12,778 nt of DNA, taken from positions 1-12,778 of the forward strand of contig JAFQDR010000244.1 in the NCBI GenBank assembly GCA_017415945.1, given 5' to 3'. Under the pieces are notes generated by a model. It was not told the origin of the DNA and ran no database searches. It saw only the letters and a list, made by a program, of their open reading frames with translations. Below are positions 1 to 6,623 of this stretch, one piece after another (positions within the stretch are counted from its first letter, which is position 1; the number at the start of each line of letters is the position of its first letter). The stretch is from Oscillospiraceae bacterium. GTDB lineage: Bacteria; Bacillota_A; Clostridia; Oscillospirales; Oscillospiraceae. The translations under genes and the position numbers were made by a program.

Positions 1-417
1 GGCCGGGAGCTTGGCCTGCCGGAATATCTGGTCAGCCGTCAGCCCTTCCCCGGTCCCGGCCTTGCCATCCGTATCATCGGGGATATTACGAAGGAGAAAG
101 CCGATACCCTGCGGCAGGCTGATTTTATTTTTCGTGAAGAGATTGCCAAGGCAGGACAGGATCAGTACCTCAGTCAATATTTTGCTGTTCTGACCAACAC
201 CCGCAGCGTCGGTGTTATGGGCGACGGCAGAACCTATGACTACACACTGGCGCTCCGTGCTGTCACAACCGATGACTTCATGACAGCAGACTGGGCGCGT
301 ATTCCCTATGAGGTGCTGGACCGAATCTCTGTGCGCATCGTGAATGAGGTACGGGGTATCAACCGCATCGTTTACGATATTACGAGTAAGCCTCCCGCCA
401 CAGTGGAGTGGGAGTAA
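1..417 (+). CDS. guaA: GMP synthase (glutamine-hydrolysing), C-terminal part
   Basis: This is the last 138 codons of GMP synthase, which aminates XMP to GMP in purine synthesis in the cytoplasm. The gene is open at the left edge of the window; the full enzyme is about 510-520 residues. The visible part is the dimerisation/XMP-binding domain: it has [12 protein letters not shown] near its start, then [16 protein letters not shown], and ends with the highly conserved [20 protein letters not shown] and TAA. The reading frame starts at base 1. Nothing is missing from the 3' end. The 3' end of guaA is a known integration hotspot for genomic islands, so accessory DNA directly downstream would not be surprising. 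The gene converges on the exporter operon, and the two share a terminator. Confidence 0.97.
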   Translation, partial: GRELGLPEYLVSRQPFPGPGLAIRIIGDITKEKADTLRQADFIFREEIAKAGQDQYLSQYFAVLTNTRSVGVMGDGRTYDYTLALRAVTTDDFMTADWARIPYEVLDRISVRIVNEVRGINRIVYDITSKPPATVEWE

Positions 418-439
418 ATGAATCACTTTGCATAACAGC

Positions 440-547
440 ATGGCTTCTCATGCGTTTGGCGCGGGTTATTCGTATGCTGAATACGGAATCTCTGATAGCG
501 AATGGGACAAGCATGGCATTAATGAAATTCCGGATGAGCTAAGTTAA
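440..547 (+). CDS. possible 35-residue peptide or gene remnant downstream of guaA
   Basis: A short open frame runs from ATG at 440 to TAA at 545-547. The peptide starts MASHAFGAGYSYAEYGISD and ends INEIPDELS; a TTG at 428 could extend it by four codons. There is no clear ribosome binding site, and I do not recognise the family. The composition (acidic, aromatic, ending in a helix-like tail) looks protein-like rather than random, so it may be the C-terminal scrap of a gene cut down by insertion or deletion behind guaA. It could equally be chance. Confidence 0.25.
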   Translation: MASHAFGAGYSYAEYGISDSEWDKHGINEIPDELS

Positions 548-583
548 TATCGCTCATCTTGCAGCCTCCTATAAACCATAAAA

Positions 584-622
584 ATAGACCTGAGTAAAAA
601 CGAAACTCAGGTCTATCTTTTT
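584..622. terminator. bidirectional rho-independent terminator
   Basis: A perfect 12-bp stem (ATAGACCTGAGT at 584-595 with ACTCAGGTCTAT at 605-616) encloses a 9-nt loop. TTTTT follows at 618-622 on the + strand, and AAAA at 580-583 gives a U-run on the minus strand. It lies between the convergent guaA side and the last gene of the exporter operon, ending 7 nt before that gene's stop codon region, so it can serve both. Confidence 0.9.
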
Positions 623-628
623 ATAACA

Positions 629-2725
629 TTATCCTTTCACCGATGCAGACAGCTCCAATGTATCGTAATAGGCATAATAATACGTCTGTCCCTCGGTTAG
701 TCCCGAGGTGATTTCCACATATTCCCCATCAGACAGGCCTGTTGTAACTTCAACAGGCTTTTTCAATTCATCTCCGGATTTTCCCGTGTAAATCACAGTC
801 TGCGTTCCGGTTTCTGACAATGCAGCCACGGGAACTCTCAGTACATTTTCCCTGGCAAAAATCTTGATTGTTGCAGTCGCACTTTGTCCTGCCAGCATAT
901 TGGGAGCACGATCCATCGTCAGTTCTACGGAATATTTGCTGCTGCCGCCTTCATTTGAGCCTGTCACACACAGCTCGGTAATTTTGGCAGTATATTCTTC
1001 GCCGTTCAGCACATCCACCGTGACAGTCGCTTCCATCCCCAAGGAAAGAGAACCGATATCGGATTCATCCACCGAAACATCGAGCGTTACCTTATCCTGC
1101 GGTGTTACGAACAGAATGTCCGTACCCTCCAGATCAAACAGTACAGTTTCATCCTCTATTGTCATACTGCCCATTCCGCCGAAGCCGTTCCCATTACCGC
1201 CTGCGGAAGGACGACTTTGCTGAGCCTCTCCACCGTTTGGATTGGGAGAAACAGACGGCTGCGCATCTTCCGAATCCGGCTGAGTTGAGGGTGTCGGAGT
1301 TGGAGTAGGTGTAGGGCTTGGAGAAGGTTCCGTGATCTCACCCTTTGCCAGACGAACCGCCCAGACACAGGCGGAGCTGTCCGATGCAAACAGCAAAATA
1401 TCCCCTTGCCGAACATCTGCGGTTACTACCTGCCACCCATACTCGGAATACTCAAACACGGTAACGGGGGTCATCAGCATCGGGCCTTCTGTCATCAGTG
1501 CGGTATCCACAGAAACATTGTCTAACGCCATATAGTCCACATCACCGCAGTTTTGCGGATTCAGCAGAACAGACCACTGTCCATCGGAAGCAGCTGCCAA
1601 TTGGCCTACATAATTGTCGTAAACCGCATCTGCCTCTCCCGCGGGCGCATTGGCAAGCAGAGAAACAGTATATTCGCCGCCGGTGTCGGCAAGCAAGTGA
1701 ATGCTTTCGTAATCCACTCCGCTGACAACCCCATCGCAGGGGGAAGGAATGTAGCCATTCTGATACATGACGAACAGTTCCAGCATCAGTTCCTCATATT
1801 CTCTGTGCTGCCGACTGAGCATTTCAAAATGAGAGGAGTTTTCTGCGTTTTTCAGTGTGAAAATAGCTTTCCCTGCAGAAATGGTTTTGTTTTCACTGAT
1901 GTTCACAGCGGATACCGTGCCCGAATACGCTGCTGCGTTCCACCCGTGATGTACATACAATGTGCCCTTTCCCAGCGTTTTGTCATTGCTGTCCGTAACC
2001 TTGACTTGTGCGCCGATGGGATAGTTTTCATCTTCTACAGTAATGACTGCCGTGCCGTCGTATGCGGATTCCACGCAGCCCGATACCTCCGTACCATCTT
2101 CAAAGCCTACCCATACACGATCTCCCGTGTTGAGACTTGCTTTTGTTTCAATTTCTACCGCCATCATATCGTCCAGCGAAATAATAGCAAGGGCACCATG
2201 CTCTGTCATAACCGTTGCCACATCGTCGCCCTCTTTTGCATACACAACCTTTACGGTTCCACCTGCTGCCGCAGTCACGGTTTTGGAAACAGTATTGTTG
2301 GAAGCCCCTTCGATTTCTTCTTTCAAGTAGTCAAGCGTTTCATGCACACCACTGATTGCGGTCATCACGGAAACCCGATCCACCGATGCCAGCGCATCGC
2401 CTTTATGAACTGTGGAGTAGTTTTCTACCAGAAATTCTTTGATTTTCACTCCGTCGGGTAAACGAATCGCAGCTGCATCGCTCTCAGAAAGTGTGCCGCC
2501 AACATGCAGTTCTTTTGTAATGGTTCCAAGCTCCGTTTTTCCGGACAGAATGCTCTGCTTTGGCCCATCCTCCCCTCTGTTGTTTGCTGCCAGCATGGGC
2601 ATCACCGCAAGGGCAATCACCAGTGTCACAGCATAAACCGCTGCAATCATTCGCTTCCTGCTCTGTCGATCCATCTCCCCAAGCCGCATCCATAGGAACG
2701 CTGCCAATTGTTTTAATTGCTTCAT
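629..2725 (-). CDS. efflux adaptor (HlyD/MacA-like membrane fusion protein) with large insertion, adaptor 2
   Basis: This is a 698-residue membrane-anchored adaptor, the last gene of the exporter operon. A single N-terminal membrane helix lies at about 26-46. Biotinyl/barrel-like segments follow, and the C-terminal part (about 541-690) matches the HlyD/MacA adaptor end, with VDESDIGSLSLGMEATVTV and the late AGQSATATIKI and VPVAAL segments. It is a paralogue of adaptor 1: GTVKVVYAKEGDDVATV and GTLYVHH have close counterparts there. Between VDY at 337-339 and about 540 it carries some 180 extra residues, ending in a PT-rich linker (467-481) and a Gly/Asn-rich stretch (508-520). At 698 residues it is much longer than usual (about 350-550). 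Three starts are possible: TTG at 2731, ATG at 2728 overlapping the permease TGA, and ATG at 2725. I chose 2725 because GGAGG then sits 6 nt upstream. Its role with the permease is inferred from the family. Confidence 0.9.
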   Translation of the reverse strand: MKQLKQLAAFLWMRLGEMDRQSRKRMIAAVYAVTLVIALAVMPMLAANNRGEDGPKQSILSGKTELGTITKELHVGGTLSESDAAAIRLPDGVKIKEFLVENYSTVHKGDALASVDRVSVMTAISGVHETLDYLKEEIEGASNNTVSKTVTAAAGGTVKVVYAKEGDDVATVMTEHGALAIISLDDMMAVEIETKASLNTGDRVWVGFEDGTEVSGCVESAYDGTAVITVEDENYPIGAQVKVTDSNDKTLGKGTLYVHHGWNAAAYSGTVSAVNISENKTISAGKAIFTLKNAENSSHFEMLSRQHREYEELMLELFVMYQNGYIPSPCDGVVSGVDYESIHLLADTGGEYTVSLLANAPAGEADAVYDNYVGQLAAASDGQWSVLLNPQNCGDVDYMALDNVSVDTALMTEGPMLMTPVTVFEYSEYGWQVVTADVRQGDILLFASDSSACVWAVRLAKGEITEPSPSPTPTPTPTPSTQPDSEDAQPSVSPNPNGGEAQQSRPSAGGNGNGFGGMGSMTIEDETVLFDLEGTDILFVTPQDKVTLDVSVDESDIGSLSLGMEATVTVDVLNGEEYTAKITELCVTGSNEGGSSKYSVELTMDRAPNMLAGQSATATIKIFARENVLRVPVAALSETGTQTVIYTGKSGDELKKPVEVTTGLSDGEYVEITSGLTEGQTYYYAYYDTLELSASVKG
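1283..1327 (-). repeat. PS/PT dipeptide-repeat linker in adaptor 2
   Basis: These codons encode seven Pro-Ser/Pro-Thr pairs (residues 467-481), mostly from 6-nt units reading AGTNGG or TGTNGG on the + strand. The linker joins the inserted domain to a low-complexity Gly/Asn stretch. Such Pro-Thr stretches act as extended spacers outside the membrane. Short tandem units like these can change in number by slippage. Confidence 0.85.
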
Positions 2726-2727
2726 CA

Positions 2728-3999
2728 TCAACCTCCGTAATGCAGCGCATCAATAGGCTTCATTTTTGCTGCCTTGTTAGCAGGGTACAACCCGAAAATC
2801 ACACCGATCAGAAAACAGAACACCACCGCAATCAAGACCACGCCACCGTTGAGCGCAAAGCGCATGCCTGTGCTTGCCACAATGGTAGATACGATCTGCA
2901 AAACCGCCCAGGACAGGAAAATGCCCATGCCGCAGCCCATCATACACAGCACCACCGCTTCCATCAAAAACTGGGTCAAAATCGTTGTACGACTGGCACC
3001 GATTGCCTTGCGGATCCCGATTTCACGGGTTCGCTCCGTAACCGTCACCAGCATGATATTCATGATTCCGATACCACCCACCACCAGAGAAATGGCTGCA
3101 ATCCCGCCCAGCAAAATGCTCAGAACCGAGGTGATGCTGCTCATGGCATCCTCCAGCATATTTTGAGCATTGATTTCAAAAGCGTCGTCATCCTGTTCAA
3201 ATCGCTCCATCAGCAGCTTGGTCACCGACTCTTCCGCAGCATCCAGACTGATCCCTGCAGGTGCCGCCACGGAAAAGCTTGACACCGTGTAGGGAACAGC
3301 ATCGGACAGTGTCACCAGCGATGTAAACGGAATATACACCATCAGTCCATCGGAGGTATATACAGCTGTTAAGGAGTCCTCCTCCGCCAGCACTCCCACC
3401 ACCAAAAAGGAGACATTGTTGATATTCACACGCTGCCCCACGCAATCGGTGTAGCCGATCAATTCCTCCGCAGCTGTTTCGTTGATCACACAAACATAGC
3501 TGCGGTTATCAATGTCCGTCTGCTTGAACCAGCGCCCCATGGCAAGCTGCAGGCCTTGAATTTCGTAATAAGCAGGTGTCACCCCATAAACTGTTGTAGA
3601 GGTATAATCCCCTTCATTTCTGACAATGAAGCTGTCAGAGGCTGCAGCGTTGATCAAGCCAATACTCTCCTCTTCCGTCATCCATTGCTGCAGGATCTCC
3701 AGAGTAATGGGCGCTCCCTTATCATCCTCCACGGTAACTGTCAACAAATCGGTACCCAACCCCGACACCGCATCGGTAACGGAGGTGGTTGCCCCGTTTA
3801 CAAGACTGACCAACACTACCAAAGCCATAACTCCGATGATAATTCCCAGCATAGTCAATGCCGCACGCATCTTGCTTGACAAAATACTGCGCACCGCCAT
3901 ACGGAAGGACAACACCACAGTTTCTCCTGTGATGTAGGAAATGCCTTCCTTTAACTCTGCAATCTGCACCATCAGCTGTTCCTTAGACCATTTTTCCAT
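2728..3999 (-). CDS. MacB-like ABC transporter permease
   Basis: This is a 423-residue permease of the MacB/FtsX type. Transmembrane helix 1 is at about 47-68 (LTMLGIIIGVMALVVLVSLV). It is followed by an extracytoplasmic MacB_PCD-like domain (about 70-285) and three C-terminal helices at about 289-318, 342-371 and 385-405. The cytoplasmic coupling loop carries the family signature TERTREIGIRKAIGA (321-335), and the protein ends with LYPANKAAKMKPIDALHYGG. These proteins drive export by mechanotransmission together with an ATPase and an adaptor. The start codon overlaps the stop of the ATPase gene by one base (TAATG), with GGAGGTGA 7 nt upstream, so the two are probably translationally coupled. 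The substrate is unknown. Confidence 0.95.
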   Translation of the reverse strand: MEKWSKEQLMVQIAELKEGISYITGETVVLSFRMAVRSILSSKMRAALTMLGIIIGVMALVVLVSLVNGATTSVTDAVSGLGTDLLTVTVEDDKGAPITLEILQQWMTEEESIGLINAAASDSFIVRNEGDYTSTTVYGVTPAYYEIQGLQLAMGRWFKQTDIDNRSYVCVINETAAEELIGYTDCVGQRVNINNVSFLVVGVLAEEDSLTAVYTSDGLMVYIPFTSLVTLSDAVPYTVSSFSVAAPAGISLDAAEESVTKLLMERFEQDDDAFEINAQNMLEDAMSSITSVLSILLGGIAAISLVVGGIGIMNIMLVTVTERTREIGIRKAIGASRTTILTQFLMEAVVLCMMGCGMGIFLSWAVLQIVSTIVASTGMRFALNGGVVLIAVVFCFLIGVIFGLYPANKAAKMKPIDALHYGG

Positions 4000-4670
4000 T
4001 ACAAGGTCACCTCCGTGATCCGTCCGTCCAGAATATGAACGGAACGGGACGCCTGCTTGGCAACATCATTGTCATGGGTAATCAGCACAATGGTATTCCC
4101 CTGTGCGTGCAGCTCATGGAAAACATCAATAATCTCTTGGCTTGTTTTGGAGTCCAGTGCGCCTGTGGGTTCATCTGCCAGAATCAGCTTTGGATTCGTC
4201 ACAATGGCTCGGGCAATCGCCACTCTCTGCTGCTGACCGCCGCTGAGCTCTGTGGGCAAGTGCTTGGCTCGATTGGTCAAACCAACCCGTTCCAGTGCTT
4301 CCCTCACGCGACGCACACGCTCACTGCGTTTCACGCCTTGATATATCAATGGCAGCTCCACATTTTCCTCGGCAGTCATTTTGGGAATCAGATTAAAGCT
4401 CTGAAACACAAAACCGATTTTTCGGTTGCGCACCTGTGCCAACTCGTTTTCGGAATAACTCTCAATAGGCATACCGTCCAGCAAATAAGTTCCCGCATCT
4501 GCCACATCCAAACATCCGATAATGTTCATCAGTGTGGACTTCCCACTACCCGACGGCCCGATGATGCTGACAAACTCATGAGGCTTAATATGGAGACTGG
4601 CATGGTCCAGTGCGCGAACACGGTCTTCGCCGACCTGATAAAATTTACATACATCCTTCAATTCGATCAT
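3999..4670 (-). CDS. ABC transporter ATP-binding protein (MacB/LolD type)
   Basis: This is a 223-residue ATPase that powers the neighbouring permease. All motifs are intact: Walker A GPSGSGKST (38-46), Q-loop Q90, signature LSGGQ (142-146), Walker B LILADEP (162-168) with catalytic E167, D-loop ALDS (171-174) and switch H199. The order and the ADEPTGALD sequence are typical of the MacB/LolD/FtsE group. The open frame continues to 4811 upstream, but that extension overlaps the end of adaptor 1 and lacks family similarity. ATG at 4670 (MIELKDVCKFY) gives the family length and lies 1 nt after the adaptor 1 stop. Confidence 0.97.
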   Translation of the reverse strand: MIELKDVCKFYQVGEDRVRALDHASLHIKPHEFVSIIGPSGSGKSTLMNIIGCLDVADAGTYLLDGMPIESYSENELAQVRNRKIGFVFQSFNLIPKMTAEENVELPLIYQGVKRSERVRRVREALERVGLTNRAKHLPTELSGGQQQRVAIARAIVTNPKLILADEPTGALDSKTSQEIIDVFHELHAQGNTIVLITHDNDVAKQASRSVHILDGRITEVTL

Positions 4671-4671
4671 A

Positions 4672-6378
4672 TCAGCCACCCATTCCTCTGCCGCCCGAAG
4701 GCATGCCACTGCCAAATTCACCGGAAGGTCTGACGCCACCGAAATCGCCGGAAGGTCTGCCGACGCTGAAATCACCGGAAGAACGGTCCCCCATCTGCAT
4801 TCCGCCGCCAAAGTTCATACCACCCATCATGCCGAAGAAGCTGTCTTGGTATTCTGTGTAATAAACAACATCGCCCTCCTGCAGACCCGAAATAATTTCC
4901 ACATAATTGTCGTTGCTCAAGCCTGTGACAACCTCAGTCATACCGCCGTACTGCTGAGTTTTTTCGTCATAGCTTGTGTAAACATAGGAAATGTCGCTGG
5001 TTTTGTGCAGCGCATATGCAGGAATGATAATGGCATTTTCCACACCCTGAATATTAATAACAACCTCAGCGGTCATGCCAATCAGCATGCCTTCTTGGTA
5101 ATCCAGCTCAACCTCAGCGGAGTATTGCGCCACACCGGAGGAGGTATCCGCTTCCTTATTGACTTCCGTCACCGTGCCCATAAACGCACTGTCGCTGATA
5201 GATTTCACCGTAACACTTGCATTCTGCCCCTGCTCCAAAGAGAGGATATCCGCTTCGTTAACACTGACGGTAAGGCTCATTTTTTCGCTGGGATACACAC
5301 TGACCACCGCAACATCCGCAGTTTCGTCATATGCTTCATCATCGGGGTCTACATAATCCACACTGCTGATGATTCCGTCAAAGGCTGCAATCACCGCACC
5401 GTCTTGAACAACCTGCAGCAGCTCCAGCATGGATTCTTCCAGCTTTGACCGTTCCCTCAGCAGCGTTTCATAATTCGCGCTGTAAGACGTATCCTTCAGA
5501 TTGAACAGAGTGGAGTAGGAAGATACCTTTGCGTTTTCTTTTACATTGACAGAAGAAACGGTACCCGCAACTGCCGTTACAGCCAAAGGGTTATGTACAT
5601 ACAGCGTTCCACTGCCCAATTGATTTCCTTCGGTATCGGTTACGGTAACAGCTTCATCAATGGCAGTTCCGTTGTCTGTTACCAAAATGACCGCATTCCC
5701 GTTCACTGCGGATTCGACCACGCCATTCAGCGCAGATCCGTCTTCCCGCAGCACAGAAACCGTATCCCCTGCTGCCAGGGTATCGGAGGCGAGGTCACAG
5801 GCCATATAGCCGTCCAAAGAAATGACTGCCAGCGCACCGTTTTCAACCATAACTGAAGCAACATCGTCCCCACTCTTGGCATACACAGCCTTGACGCGGC
5901 CACTCACACCTGCCTTGACCGTTCCGCTAACCTTGTCACCTTCCGCATCACCGATTTTCTCGTCCAATGCGTCCAGTTCCTCCTGCAAGGCAGACAGGGT
6001 GCTGATGACCGTTGTCATGTTGACCGTTGCGAGTACATCACCCTCAGATACAGTGCTTCCGTTTCGCACCAGAACCTCGGTTACTTCCACGCCGTTAGGC
6101 AGAACAATGGCTTCCAAACCCACACCGCTGAGCATCCCTGTGCCCGAAACGGTGGTACTGATGGTGCTGCGTACTGCTTCATAGGACAGCACTTCCACAT
6201 CGCTGTTATTGAAGCGATTGGTCACTATACCGCGCAGGATCATAACAACAGCAATCAATGCAGCTGCAATGATTACAGCAACAGTTATGATCCTCCGTTT
6301 TTTCTTTTGGTTATACTCTTGTTTCGATTTGTTCAGCTGTTCAAACAAAGCCTCACTGTGTTCATTTTGCTCGTTCAT
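4672..6378 (-). CDS. efflux adaptor (HlyD/MacA-like membrane fusion protein), adaptor 1
   Basis: This 568-residue adaptor is the first gene of the exporter operon. A Lys/Arg-rich cytoplasmic N-terminus (KKKRR at 26-30) precedes one membrane helix at about 29-48. A lipoyl/barrel region, a helical segment (about 120-145 and 300-325) and the C-terminal adaptor part (about 365-510) with YPSEKMSLTVSVNEADILSL follow. The tail (518-568) is Gly/Met-rich and built of 9-residue repeats. I chose ATG at 6378 because GAGGAG lies 8 nt upstream; the frame continues to 6426 but without a ribosome binding site. In Gram-positives such adaptors stay membrane-anchored and link the MacB-type pump to the outside. 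It is a paralogue of adaptor 2. Confidence 0.93.
   Translation of the reverse strand: MNEQNEHSEALFEQLNKSKQEYNQKKKRRIITVAVIIAAALIAVVMILRGIVTNRFNNSDVEVLSYEAVRSTISTTVSGTGMLSGVGLEAIVLPNGVEVTEVLVRNGSTVSEGDVLATVNMTTVISTLSALQEELDALDEKIGDAEGDKVSGTVKAGVSGRVKAVYAKSGDDVASVMVENGALAVISLDGYMACDLASDTLAAGDTVSVLREDGSALNGVVESAVNGNAVILVTDNGTAIDEAVTVTDTEGNQLGSGTLYVHNPLAVTAVAGTVSSVNVKENAKVSSYSTLFNLKDTSYSANYETLLRERSKLEESMLELLQVVQDGAVIAAFDGIISSVDYVDPDDEAYDETADVAVVSVYPSEKMSLTVSVNEADILSLEQGQNASVTVKSISDSAFMGTVTEVNKEADTSSGVAQYSAEVELDYQEGMLIGMTAEVVINIQGVENAIIIPAYALHKTSDISYVYTSYDEKTQQYGGMTEVVTGLSNDNYVEIISGLQEGDVVYYTEYQDSFFGMMGGMNFGGGMQMGDRSSGDFSVGRPSGDFGGVRPSGEFGSGMPSGGRGMGG
4678..4785 (-). repeat. 27-bp tandem repeat in the adaptor 1 tail
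   Basis: Four units of 27 bp encode RSSGDFSVG, RPSGDFGGV, RPSGEFGSG and MPSGGRGMG. The core CCGGAAG recurs on the + strand at 4721, 4748 and 4775, exactly 27 bp apart; the last-translated unit has diverged. In-frame copy number could vary between strains. The function of the tail is unknown; it might contact the cell wall or adaptor 2. Confidence 0.85.
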
Positions 6379-6405
6379 CGCATACGCTCCTCGGGAAATA
6401 ATCAA

Positions 6406-6510
6406 GAATGCCCGGCCTGCCAACAAATATTCGAATTAGAGGTCAAGTTGGTGGAGATGTAAGGGAAGAAAAATGTTTTCGCGTTATCTTCGGCAGGCCT
6501 TTGGACATTC
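6406..6510 (-). promoter_or_regulatory. structured 5' leader of the exporter operon (long-range stem)
   Basis: On the minus-strand RNA, 6510-6492 (GAATGTCC, AAA, GGCCTGCC) can pair with 6421-6406 (GGCAGGCC, GGGCATTC). This gives 16 base pairs including one G-U, with a 3-nt AAA bulge and a loop of about 70 nt. The 3' arm ends 13 nt before the GAGGAG ribosome binding site of adaptor 1, and the 5' arm begins close to the expected transcription start. The loop contains a CTCC that could compete for the ribosome binding site. A regulatory leader is an inference; I do not recognise a known riboswitch class. Confidence 0.55.
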
Positions 6511-6512
6511 GT

Positions 6513-6548
6513 AGCATACCGCGTTGAGCTTAACGCAAACTTAAGGAA
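6513..6548 (-). promoter_or_regulatory. candidate exporter promoter with OmpR-type direct repeat
   Basis: On the minus strand TTAAG-N6-TTAAG (6544-6529) gives two half-sites with 11-bp period. It lies 10 bp upstream of a weak -10, TATGCT (6518-6513), and there is no good -35. This arrangement, a direct repeat in place of the -35, is what promoters activated by PhoB/OmpR-family regulators look like. The neighbouring response regulator is the obvious candidate. An overlapping imperfect palindrome (GCGTT-N6-AACGC, 6521-6536) is also present. Confidence 0.45.
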
Positions 6549-6579
6549 CAGAACCATATCCAATGAACAATCTGTAAAT

Positions 6580-6620
6580 AAAACAGCTGTACATTACACT
6601 TGAAACTGTACAGCTGTTTT
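6580..6620. terminator. terminator after the histidine kinase gene
   Basis: A perfect 13-bp stem (AAAACAGCTGTAC at 6580-6592 with GTACAGCTGTTTT at 6608-6620) encloses a 15-nt loop, beginning 4 nt after the kinase stop codon. On the minus strand the stem ends in TTTT followed by ATTT; on the + strand it ends in TTTTT. It separates the two-component operon from the exporter operon, which therefore needs its own promoter. Confidence 0.8.
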
Positions 6621-6623
6621 TAT

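Noticed and set aside
1553..2461. 302-residue + strand open frame
   Set aside because: Antisense to adaptor 2, whose family matches, operon position and ribosome binding site are convincing; the + frame has none.
2560..3282. 240-residue + strand open frame
   Set aside because: Antisense to the permease and the start of adaptor 2; the His/Gln-rich translation is typical of a shadow frame.
4035..4733. 232-residue + strand open frame
   Set aside because: Antisense to the ABC ATPase, which has every catalytic motif.
4705..4785. CRISPR-like array
   Set aside because: The 27-bp repeats are directly adjacent, without spacers, and in frame with the adaptor 1 coding sequence.
3999..4811. longer ATPase start at 4811
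   Set aside because: The extension translates the Gly/Pro repeat region of adaptor 1 in another frame; ATG 4670 gives the family N-terminus.
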